From Paracoccus denitrificans (GTDB taxonomy: Bacteria > Pseudomonadota > Alphaproteobacteria > Rhodobacterales > Rhodobacteraceae): 64,000 nucleotides of DNA. Position numbers and translations under genes: made by a program. Location: the NCBI GenBank assembly GCA_005768755.1, contig VAFL01000001.1:62001-126000 (forward strand), read 5' to 3'. Under the pieces are notes generated by a model. The model searched no databases. It saw only the letters and a program-made list of their open reading frames with translations, and was not told where the DNA came from. Shown piece by piece: positions 1 to 6,628 of the stretch. The stretch's first letter is position 1. Each line of letters opens with the position of its first letter.

Positions 1-766
1 ACGCGGCCAGTTCCTTCGGGTCTTCCTCGGTCTCGTCGCGCAGTTCTTGTATGTCGGGGTGGCGATACAGGGCGTTGTTGTCAAAACCCATCTTCGCGTC
101 GAGCGCCTTGATATTGCCCTCTGGAGTGACGATCAGGGGGTTGATCTCCAGCATCTCCATGTCCTTGTCGAGGAACAGGCGATACAGATCCTTCACCAGT
201 TTGACGCATTGCTTCACCTGCGCACCTTTCAGGCCCAGGGCAAAGGCCACGCGGCGACCATGGAAGTCCGACAGTCCCGAGGCAGGATCGACGCTGAAGC
301 TGACGATTTTCTCCGGCGTCGAAGCGGCGACTTCCTCGATATCCATGCCACCTTCGGTCGAGGCGACGAAGCTGACGCGCGATGTGCCGCGATCGACCAG
401 CAGGGCCAGATACAGTTCGCGCTCGATGTCGCTGCCGTCTTCGATATAGATGCGGTTGACCTGTTTGCCGGCCTCGCCCGATTGGTGTGTGACCAGCGTG
501 CGGCCCAGCATCTGGCGGGTCATTTCCTCGGCTTCCGAGGTCGACTTGGCCAGACGGACGCCGCCCTTCTCGCCAGCTTCGGCTTCCTTGAACTTGCCCT
601 TGCCGCGCCCACCGGCATGGATCTGGGCCTTGACGACCCAAAGCGGTCCGTCAAGCTCGCTTGCGGCGCGCTTGGCATCTTCGGCACGGGTAACGAGGCG
701 ACCGTCGCTGACGGGAACGCCATAATCGCGCAACAGCGATTTGGCCTGGTATTCGTGGATGTTCAT
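1..766 (-). CDS. sucC: Succinyl-CoA synthetase beta subunit, N-terminal part (cut by window start)
   Basis: ADP-forming succinate-CoA ligase beta chain, which with SucD interconverts succinyl-CoA and succinate with substrate-level phosphorylation in the TCA cycle. The protein begins MNIHEYQAKSLL and has the ATP-grasp features expected: a KAQIHAGGRGK segment, and later LEINPLIVTPEG for nucleotide and metal binding. About 255 of the roughly 397 residues usual for the family lie in the window; the C-terminal CoA-ligase half is outside. The start at 766 is preceded on the minus strand by an AGAGG ribosome site. The upstream region is shared with a divergent glycosyltransferase gene and holds a twin palindrome at 874-904 that recurs in front of sdhC. 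Identification is certain; only the downstream operon cannot be seen. Confidence 0.97.
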   Translation of the reverse strand, partial: MNIHEYQAKSLLRDYGVPVSDGRLVTRAEDAKRAASELDGPLWVVKAQIHAGGRGKGKFKEAEAGEKGGVRLAKSTSEAEEMTRQMLGRTLVTHQSGEAGKQVNRIYIEDGSDIERELYLALLVDRGTSRVSFVASTEGGMDIEEVAASTPEKIVSFSVDPASGLSDFHGRRVAFALGLKGAQVKQCVKLVKDLYRLFLDKDMEMLEINPLIVTPEGNIKALDAKMGFDNNALYRHPDIQELRDETEEDPKELAA

Positions 767-873
767 GGCAAACCTCTTTTTGATACGGTTTGCCGGGCTT
801 TGTGACACATGCGGGCGCGGGGATGAACCCTTTTCGACAGCCACGGCAGGAGAACGCGCAAAAAAGCGACCGT

Positions 874-904
874 TGTGATCACGCCCAGAAATCATGTGAT
901 CACA
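874..904. promoter_or_regulatory. Twin palindromic operator between sucC and a glycosyltransferase gene
   Basis: Two near-identical 10-bp palindromes, TGTGATCACG at 874-883 and TGTGATCACA at 895-904, are separated by 11 bases, so their centres are 21 bp (two helical turns) apart. The same pair with the same spacing is found at 5653-5683 before sdhC. The site lies 108 bp upstream of the sucC start and 94 bp upstream of the likely start of the divergent gene, so it could act on either. The bound protein is not identified; the paired 21-bp geometry suggests two dimers on one helix face. Confidence 0.7.
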
Positions 905-998
905 AACTATTCGGATGTCGTTGCGGCGACCGCTCGTTGCAATCTTGCGCGGTAACAGCAAGGATCAGGCGCGATCGGCAGCCACAGGAGACGACGAA

Positions 999-2096
999 TT
1001 GCCATCACAAAGACCCGTGGCGGACGGCCTGCCGCGTTGGGGCATCGTCGCCACCGTGGACGAGCCGGCGGCGGTTCTGGGGGCATGGGTCGCCCATCAC
1101 CTTGCCATCGGCGCCAGCGAACTGCATCTGTTCTTCGACCGCCCCAATCCAGAGGCAACGGCATTGTTGTCAGGGATTGATGGCGTCATCCTGCGCGAAT
1201 CCGGGGAAGATGGCTGGAAGTTGAAAGGCGGCAAGCGGCCCGGTCATCACGTTCAGCGGCAGGCCTATAACGCAACCCGTGTGTTAAACGAAAATTCGGT
1301 GGATTGGCTGATCCATTGCGATGCCGACGAGTTTTTGCGCCTGTCCTCCCCACTTGCAGAGGAACTGGCGACGACCGACCCGCGCAACGAATGGCTTCGA
1401 CTTTGCGTGCAGGAGCGGGTCTGGCCGGAAAATGGCGAAGGCGCCGACATTTTTGCGGGCCTGTTTCGCAGCCCGCTACCCGATTTCGCGGAAATCGGAG
1501 CGCAGCTTTACGGGCCCGAACGGGCAGCGCGCATGAATGCAGGTCTCAGCGGCCATGACGTGGGCAAATCCTGCGTGAGAACCGGGCGCGGCCACGTCAT
1601 GAACATTCACCGACCCGGCTCTGGCGGTGGCAGGAAGCGGTTCGATCTGCGCCATCGCAAGTCTGCTGTGGTTGAACTTCTTCACTTCAACGGCATGACG
1701 CGCATGCACTACATCGTGAAGATGCTGCGCAGGGCGCTGATCATGGCGGACGGATTGCGGATGCCGTCCTCGCCTGCCCGCAAGACACAGTTCGAAACCG
1801 CCGTCATGCGTGCCCGCGACCCCGCGGCGCTGACCGAGATGTGGCGAGAGGCGCAATGTCTGACTACTGAAGAGGCACAGATACTGGCCGATCTCGGGGT
1901 GCTGAATGATAGGCCGACAGATATCGTCGCCCATGCGCGCGCCATGTTCGGCGATCGCATCGACCTTAGCCCGGCCGGGTTCGACCGTGCCCTGATTGCC
2001 CATGAGGCAGAGGCGATGGCAGAGATCTACGAACGGACAGGTTTCCTGCCCGAGTCGTTGATGGCACGTGATGTCCGGGCCGACAGGGCCGGATAA
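999..2096 (+). CDS. Glycosyltransferase family 2-like protein
   Basis: Predicted cytoplasmic GT-A fold glycosyltransferase of the group that begins with a short IVATVDEPAAVLGAWVAHH-type strand-loop-helix. The donor-binding acidic motif is visible as HCDADEFL near residue 108. The middle and end (HFNGMTRMHYIVKML, then an Ala/Glu-rich helical tail) match uncharacterised alphaproteobacterial members annotated as glycosyl transferase family 2. The start is chosen at the TTG at 999, because AGGAG at 986-990 lies at good distance and the conserved domain starts soon after; an upstream in-frame ATG at 915 has no ribosome site and lies next to the palindromes. It is divergent from sucC and convergent with the next gene. 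The substrate cannot be told from the sequence. Confidence 0.75.
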   Translation: MPSQRPVADGLPRWGIVATVDEPAAVLGAWVAHHLAIGASELHLFFDRPNPEATALLSGIDGVILRESGEDGWKLKGGKRPGHHVQRQAYNATRVLNENSVDWLIHCDADEFLRLSSPLAEELATTDPRNEWLRLCVQERVWPENGEGADIFAGLFRSPLPDFAEIGAQLYGPERAARMNAGLSGHDVGKSCVRTGRGHVMNIHRPGSGGGRKRFDLRHRKSAVVELLHFNGMTRMHYIVKMLRRALIMADGLRMPSSPARKTQFETAVMRARDPAALTEMWREAQCLTTEEAQILADLGVLNDRPTDIVAHARAMFGDRIDLSPAGFDRALIAHEAEAMAEIYERTGFLPESLMARDVRADRAG

Positions 2097-2152
2097 CGCA
2101 AGTCGCGGCGCGCCGGTTTGTTCGGTGATGGCCGGGGGGGCGGCTGTCGTAA

Positions 2153-2992
2153 TCAGCCAGGTTCTGCTGTCAGCGGGCGGCCGGCGGCCTCATATCCCTC
2201 CCACAGCGTCGCATAGTGATCATAGGCTGCGCGATCGGAATCCCACAGATCATAAAGGCCCTTGTCTGCCGGCGACCCTCCGCCGTTCTGAAAGACACGG
2301 ACCTTGGGCGGCTTGGGGCCGTGAAAGTGCACCAATTTGGCATTCGGGGCGATGCCCCAATAGGGTTTCCAGTTCAGTTCCGGCGCCAGACGTGACCTTG
2401 CCCGCCCGCGGAACCGGTTCAGGGCCGAGGCCCGGAAGAATCGGTTGTAACTTTCCTGATCATGCGGCGGATAGCTGAAATTGCCCGACAACCTTGCCCG
2501 GATGGCCCGGCAGAATGGCCCATACAGATCTTGCAGGCGCGGAATGTTCATCACCATGACGCCGCTGTTGAAGTGGCGACGGCTGTTGCGGTCGTATTCC
2601 GGCGCCGCAGCCAGAACCCTGGGCATCTGGGGCAGGGTGGGATGGCCAAGGAACATGACATCCACGTCCGAATAAAGGACAAACTCCTCGGACGTCTCGA
2701 TAAAGGGCAGATCGACGCGCAGCCAATGGCCTGCAAATGCATCATAGTGTTCGCCGTAGCCCTGCCGTAACTCGGCGGCAAGGCTGGGCTTATGATCGAT
2801 GACAGTGACGCCAAGTCGCGTCAGGATCGCGCGGTGGCGCGCCTCGTCGCCGGAATAAAGGCAATGCGGCGCGAGCGTTGTATTCGCCCGCGCCGACATG
2901 ACTGCGGCCCTGATATGAGGCAGAAAGGTATCGAAACCCTTCGCGTTGATGCAGAAATACCAGTTGCGCAGCAACGACGGCGTTTCCGTCAT
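2153..2992 (-). CDS. Putative glycosyltransferase coupled to mdh
   Basis: A 279-residue predicted glycosyltransferase with a GT-A/GT8-like layout. After an N-terminal RNWYFCINAKGFD strand, the metal and nucleotide-sugar motif is seen as LYSDVDVMFLG, followed by FNSGVMVMNIPRLQ, which resembles the acceptor-side motif of GT8-type enzymes, and by LNWKPYWG and KLVHFHGPKPP near the end. The final His-containing HFHGPKP is also typical of the group. Its ATG overlaps the mdh stop codon by one base (TGATG), so it is translationally coupled to malate dehydrogenase and probably co-transcribed, an odd partnership. No signal peptide or membrane segment is evident. The specific sugar and acceptor are unknown. 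Confidence 0.75.
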   Translation of the reverse strand: MTETPSLLRNWYFCINAKGFDTFLPHIRAAVMSARANTTLAPHCLYSGDEARHRAILTRLGVTVIDHKPSLAAELRQGYGEHYDAFAGHWLRVDLPFIETSEEFVLYSDVDVMFLGHPTLPQMPRVLAAAPEYDRNSRRHFNSGVMVMNIPRLQDLYGPFCRAIRARLSGNFSYPPHDQESYNRFFRASALNRFRGRARSRLAPELNWKPYWGIAPNAKLVHFHGPKPPKVRVFQNGGGSPADKGLYDLWDSDRAAYDHYATLWEGYEAAGRPLTAEPG

Positions 2993-3954
2993 CAATCCAG
3001 CGAGGAATCGATCTGCTTGCAGGCCGCGACCAGACCCTTCACCGCATCGACCGATTTGTCGAACATGGTCTGTTCTTCCTTGTCCAGCTTGATGTCGATC
3101 ACACGCTCGACCCCGTTTGCGCCGATCACGGTCGGCACGCCGACATACAGACCCTTCAGGCCATAAGCGCCATCGACATAGGCCGCACAAGGCAGGACGC
3201 GCTTCTGGTCTTTCAGATAGGCTTCGGCCATTTCAATGGCAGAGGTCGCGGGCGCATAAAAGGCGCTGCCGGTTTTCAGCAGGCCGACGATTTCGGCGCC
3301 GCCATCACGGGTGCGCTGCACGATACCGTCCAGCTTGTCCTGCGTGGTCCAGCCCATCTTGACCAGGTCGGGCAGCGGAATGCCCGCAACGGTCGAATAG
3401 CGCGCCAGCGGCACCATCGTGTCGCCATGGCCGCCCAGAACGAAGGCCGTGACGTCGCGCATCGAGACGCCGAATTCCAGCGACAGGAAGTGCCGGAAGC
3501 GCGCCGAATCAAGCACGCCGGCCATGCCGACGACTTTCTCGGTCGGGAGGCCAGAAAATTGCTGCAGCGCCCAGACCATCGCATCAAGCGGGTTGGTGAT
3601 GCAGATGACGAAAGCATTCGGCGCATGGGTTTTCAGGCCTTCGCCGACCGCTTTCATGACTTTCAGGTTGATGCCCAGAAGGTCGTCGCGCGACATTCCC
3701 GGCTTGCGCGGCACACCTGCGGTGACGATGCAGACATCGGCGCCCGCGATATCGGCATAGTCGCTCGTGCCTTTGAGGGTCGCGTCAAAGCCTTCGGCCG
3801 GGCCAGACTGTGCGATATCCAGCGCCTTGCCCTGCGGCGTGCCTTCAGCGATGTCGAACAGGACGACATCGCCCAGTTCCTTCATCGCGGCCAGATGGGC
3901 CAGCGTGCCGCCGATCTGGCCGGCGCCGATAAGAGCGATCTTGGGACGAGCCAT
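2992..3954 (-). CDS. mdh: Malate dehydrogenase
   Basis: NAD-dependent malate dehydrogenase of the LDH-like type (about 320 residues), oxidising malate to oxaloacetate in the TCA cycle. The N-terminus MARPKIALIGAGQIGG is the Rossmann NAD site. The substrate-binding arginines lie in the PRKPGMSRDDLL loop, and the catalytic pair is ITNPLD with the LGGHGDTMVP histidine. The start at 3954 is set by a strong GGAGGA ribosome site; a start 12 codons further upstream is possible but has no such signal and would add residues not seen in the family. It overlaps the downstream glycosyltransferase by one base. In related genomes mdh usually precedes sucC directly; here two glycosyltransferase genes lie between them. 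Confidence 0.98.
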   Translation of the reverse strand: MARPKIALIGAGQIGGTLAHLAAMKELGDVVLFDIAEGTPQGKALDIAQSGPAEGFDATLKGTSDYADIAGADVCIVTAGVPRKPGMSRDDLLGINLKVMKAVGEGLKTHAPNAFVICITNPLDAMVWALQQFSGLPTEKVVGMAGVLDSARFRHFLSLEFGVSMRDVTAFVLGGHGDTMVPLARYSTVAGIPLPDLVKMGWTTQDKLDGIVQRTRDGGAEIVGLLKTGSAFYAPATSAIEMAEAYLKDQKRVLPCAAYVDGAYGLKGLYVGVPTVIGANGVERVIDIKLDKEEQTMFDKSVDAVKGLVAACKQIDSSLD

Positions 3955-3971
3955 GGTTTCCTCCGGGAAAT

Positions 3972-4000
3972 GGTCTAATGGTCGGGGCATGGGTTAGACC
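3972..4000. promoter_or_regulatory. Inverted repeat in the mdh leader
   Basis: GGTCTAA at 3972-3978 is matched by TTAGACC at 3994-4000 with 15 bases between. It sits just upstream of the mdh ribosome site, between divergent mdh and the TauE/SafE gene. It may be an operator or a leader hairpin; no T-run follows, so it is not a terminator. Function is inferred only from position. Confidence 0.3.
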
Positions 4001-4050
4001 CTCGACCGCGTGCTTTCAAGGCGCGATTGGATCAGGAAGGAGGCTTAATC

Positions 4051-4803
4051 GTGGAGTTATCGCAAACAGCCTGGCTTCTGGCGGTTCTGGCGGCACTTGC
4101 CGTCGGCATGTCGAAGGGTGGCCTGACCATGATCGGCACGATTTCCGTTCCGCTCATGGCGTTGAACATGTCGCCGGTCATGGCAGCCGGCATCTTGCTG
4201 CCCATCTATATCGTTTCGGATATCGGGGGACTGATCGCCTTCCGGCGCAGCTTTGATCGCCGTGTGCTGAAAACCGCGCTGCCGGGTGCGATGGTGGGCA
4301 TCGGGCTTGGATGGGCAACCGCAAGTGTCGTCAACGATATGGTCGTCATGATGATCGTCGGGTTGATCGGCTTTGCCTTTGCGCTGAATGCGCTGATCCG
4401 ACGCCAGGTCGGCCAGCCCCGATCGGCCAGCTATGCGCGCGGCAGTTTCTGGGGGGCGGTCGCGGGGTATACCAGTTTCGTCAGTCATTCGGGCGCGCCC
4501 CCTTATCAGGTTTATACCCAGCCATTGCGGATGAGCAGCGCGCTTTATGCCGGAACCACGACTGTGTTTTTTGCCATCGTCAATGCCGTGAAACTGGTCC
4601 CGTATTTCGCGCTTGGCCAGTTGGATGCGAAAAATCTGCAGGTCTCGCTGGTGCTCATCCTGCCGGCCGTGGTCGGGGTCTGGCTGGGGCTCAAGCTGCT
4701 CAGGATTATCCCGCAGAAACTGTTCTATAACCTGATCACCTGGGCGCTTCTGCTTGTCTCTGTTCGCCTGATCTGGGACGGACTGGCCGAACTGCTGAGT
4801 TAA
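4051..4803 (+). CDS. TauE/SafE family membrane permease
   Basis: A polytopic inner-membrane protein of the sulfite exporter TauE/SafE family (old DUF81), about 250 residues with around eight hydrophobic segments. The first helix holds VGMSKGGLTMIG, the typical Gly-rich family signature, and the second half repeats the pattern with SHSGAPPYQVYTQPL. The chosen start is GTG at 4051, eight bases after AAGGAGG at 4037-4043; the TTG at 4027 lies upstream of this ribosome site. Members export small sulfur-containing or organic anions, but the substrate cannot be assigned here. It is divergent from mdh and followed 67 bases later by an NnrU-like gene, so the two may be co-transcribed. Confidence 0.85.
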   Translation: MELSQTAWLLAVLAALAVGMSKGGLTMIGTISVPLMALNMSPVMAAGILLPIYIVSDIGGLIAFRRSFDRRVLKTALPGAMVGIGLGWATASVVNDMVVMMIVGLIGFAFALNALIRRQVGQPRSASYARGSFWGAVAGYTSFVSHSGAPPYQVYTQPLRMSSALYAGTTTVFFAIVNAVKLVPYFALGQLDAKNLQVSLVLILPAVVGVWLGLKLLRIIPQKLFYNLITWALLLVSVRLIWDGLAELLS

Positions 4804-4870
4804 GCGCGGATTGCCCACGCGCGCGAATGCTGCCAGAACAGGGCGACAGCATCCAGCGGTGGAGTGCCAG

Positions 4871-5425
4871 ATGTTCATCCTGATCCTTGGTGTAGCCCTG
4901 TGGTGGGCGGCCCATCTGTTCAAAAGAGCAGCACCCGGCGTGCGGGCCCGATTGGGCGGGCGCGGAAAAGGCATTGTGGCATTGGTACTGGTTGTGTCGG
5001 TCGTCCTGATGGTCTTGGGCTATCGGGCGGCTCCTGCGGGCGATGTCTGGTGGGGGCCATCGCCGATGCTGAAGGGAATCAACAATGTCATCATGCTGGC
5101 GGCGGTCTATCTGTTCGCGGCCTCTGGCATGAAGACGGCCATTGCCCGCAAGGTCCGCCATCCGCAACTTCTGGGATTCGCCAGCTGGGCCTTTGCGCAT
5201 CTTTTGGTGAACGGCGATCTGCCCTCGTTGGTCTTGTTCGGTGGCCTGCTGGTTTGGGCGGTCGTCGAGATGGTGGTGATCAACGCGATGGAACCCGACT
5301 GGCAGGCCCCGGCAGAACCGGCTCCCATCAGAAAAGAAGTGATGGCCGTGATCGGCACGCTGGTTGTGTTTGCGCTGATCGGTCTGGTCCATAACTGGCT
5401 TGGCTATAATCCCTTCGGAACCTGA
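4871..5425 (+). CDS. NnrU family membrane protein
   Basis: A 184-residue integral membrane protein with about five to six hydrophobic segments and the NnrU family features: an N-terminal LGVALWWAAHLFKR helix with the conserved histidine, HPQLLGFASWAFAHLLVNGD in the middle, and HNWLGYNPF at the C-terminus. NnrU was named from denitrification gene clusters in Rhodobacter, where it is required for nitric oxide metabolism, and relatives include isoprenoid-linked 15-cis-zeta-carotene isomerase (heme b). No nitrogen-oxide genes are visible here, so a housekeeping role is just as likely. The ATG at 4871 is preferred because GGTGGAG lies just before it and the hydrophobic N-terminus starts there. Confidence 0.8.
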   Translation: MFILILGVALWWAAHLFKRAAPGVRARLGGRGKGIVALVLVVSVVLMVLGYRAAPAGDVWWGPSPMLKGINNVIMLAAVYLFAASGMKTAIARKVRHPQLLGFASWAFAHLLVNGDLPSLVLFGGLLVWAVVEMVVINAMEPDWQAPAEPAPIRKEVMAVIGTLVVFALIGLVHNWLGYNPFGT

Positions 5426-5437
5426 AAGAGAAATGAC

Positions 5438-5644
5438 ATGGCGACTGTTTTTCGTTTCCTGACCGCAGACGACACGTCGGCCTTTTGCCACAAGGTCAGC
5501 GCCGCATTGTCGAAAGGCTGGCAGTTGCATGGTAGTGCTACAATGGCATTCGACCCTGTGCAGGGGGTGATGCGCTGCGGCCAGGCCGTCACGAAAGAGA
5601 TAGAGGCTGATTACGATCCGACCATGAAACTGGGCGAGGCCTGA
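5438..5644 (+). CDS. DUF1737 domain protein
   Basis: A 68-residue soluble protein beginning MATVFRFLTADDTSAFC, with a KGWQLHGSATMAFDP core. This is the usual layout of DUF1737, a small domain of unknown function in which a strand-helix pair is followed by a short beta hairpin. GAAAGAGAAATGAC provides its ribosome site. It begins 13 bases after the NnrU-like gene and is probably in the same transcript. Its stop lies nine bases before the twin palindrome that precedes the sdh operon, so the operon promoter lies between 5645 and 5829. No function is assigned. Confidence 0.8.
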   Translation: MATVFRFLTADDTSAFCHKVSAALSKGWQLHGSATMAFDPVQGVMRCGQAVTKEIEADYDPTMKLGEA

Positions 5645-5652
5645 CGGGCGAC

Positions 5653-5683
5653 TGTGATCACGCGCCGGATTGCTGTGATCACA
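5653..5683. promoter_or_regulatory. Twin palindromic operator upstream of sdhC
   Basis: TGTGATCACG at 5653-5662, 11 bases, then TGTGATCACA at 5674-5683. Both boxes and the spacing equal those at 874-904, while the 11-base spacer and flanks differ, which argues for selection rather than duplication. The site ends 146 bp upstream of the sdhC start, inside a 185-bp intergenic region. The pair probably binds a regulator of TCA-cycle genes; the regulator is not known. Confidence 0.75.
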
Positions 5684-5829
5684 AAACCGACATTTCTGCC
5701 GAAATTGCCCTGGGACTGGACAAGCACGGGTGACAGGCGCGAAAAAGGGCCTATGACAACTTTGCAAAATCCAGCCAGCCCGCGCGCCAGCTGCCGCGTT
5801 GGGCCCGCGAAAGACCGAAGGGGGACGAC

Positions 5830-6219
5830 ATGGCTGACGTGAACCGGGACAACCGGCCGCTTTCACCGCATTTGCAGGTCTACCGGCTGCCGCTTGCGGC
5901 CATCACCTCGATTGTGAACCGCGCCGCCGGGCAGGCAATGGTGGCGGGGCTGCTGCTTCTGTCCTTCTGGCTTTTGGGCGCCGCCGTGGGTGGCGGGCTT
6001 TGGGAATGCGCTGATTGGCTGACCCGCAGCTGGTTCGGCTTTCTTGTCCTGCTCGGCTCGTGCTGGGCGCTGTGGTATCACTTCCTCGCCGGGATCCGTC
6101 ATTTCTTCTATGACGCAGGCGAGGGGCTGGAGATCGAGACAGCCCGCAAATCCAGTATCGCAATCATCGCCGGCTCGGTCGTCATGACCCTGCTCAGCCT
6201 CATCATCTACTGCCTGTAA
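5830..6219 (+). CDS. sdhC: Succinate dehydrogenase cytochrome b556 subunit
   Basis: Membrane anchor subunit of complex II, 129 residues with three transmembrane helices. The N-terminal NRPLSPHLQVYRLPL and the SIVNRAAG ubiquinone-site segment are family signatures, and HFLAGIRHFFYDAG in the second half supplies the histidine heme ligand. It starts at 5830 behind a GGGGGA ribosome site. It is the first gene of the sdhC-D-A-(two lipoproteins)-B operon, preceded by a 185-bp promoter region with the twin palindrome at 5653-5683. Confidence 0.97.
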   Translation: MADVNRDNRPLSPHLQVYRLPLAAITSIVNRAAGQAMVAGLLLLSFWLLGAAVGGGLWECADWLTRSWFGFLVLLGSCWALWYHFLAGIRHFFYDAGEGLEIETARKSSIAIIAGSVVMTLLSLIIYCL

Positions 6220-6228
6220 GGGGAAGCC

Positions 6229-6621
6229 ATGCGTTACGTTACCCCCCGCAAAGCCGCCGTCGGAATGGGCGCCTCGCATACCGGGACCGAACATCACTGG
6301 TGGATGACGGTCAGCTCGGCCGCTTTGGCGCTGCTGACGCCGTCCTTCCTGATGGTCATGGGCACCGCGCTGCAATTGCCGGATCGTGCCGAAATCCTGC
6401 TGTACTTCACGCGGCCCTATCCGGCCATCGTCGTCGCCATCTTCATGACGCTCGGGATGATGCATTTCATCAGGGGCAGCCGGATCATGATCGACGATTA
6501 CCTGGAACATACGGCCCGCAAGGTCGCGGTCATCGGCTTTACCGCCTTCGGCTGGGTGGTCATTGCCATGACACTTTTCGCGCTGGCGCGTATCCAGCTT
6601 GCCTTCGCACAGGCCGTCTGA
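6229..6621 (+). CDS. sdhD: Succinate dehydrogenase membrane anchor subunit
   Basis: Second hydrophobic anchor of complex II, 130 residues and three predicted transmembrane helices. The N-terminus has the typical GASHTGTEHHWWMTVSS stretch with conserved histidines, and the third helix ends near RIQLAFAQAV. Together with SdhC it binds heme b and ubiquinone and docks the SdhAB dimer to the membrane. It follows sdhC by nine bases with AGGGGAAGCC as ribosome site and precedes sdhA by seven bases. Confidence 0.96.
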   Translation: MRYVTPRKAAVGMGASHTGTEHHWWMTVSSAALALLTPSFLMVMGTALQLPDRAEILLYFTRPYPAIVVAIFMTLGMMHFIRGSRIMIDDYLEHTARKVAVIGFTAFGWVVIAMTLFALARIQLAFAQAV

Positions 6622-6628
6622 GGTTCAC

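Noticed and set aside
915..998. ATG start at 915 for the glycosyltransferase
   Set aside because: No ribosome site precedes it, it lies next to the twin palindrome, and AGGAG supports the TTG at 999.
4027..4050. Earlier TTG start for the TauE/SafE gene
   Set aside because: A strong AAGGAGG lies between it and the GTG at 4051, which is the better start.
5761..5768. TTTGCAAA box, as used by short-chain fatty acyl-CoA regulators, in the sdhC upstream region
   Set aside because: Only one copy is present; the known sites have two close copies, so it may be chance.
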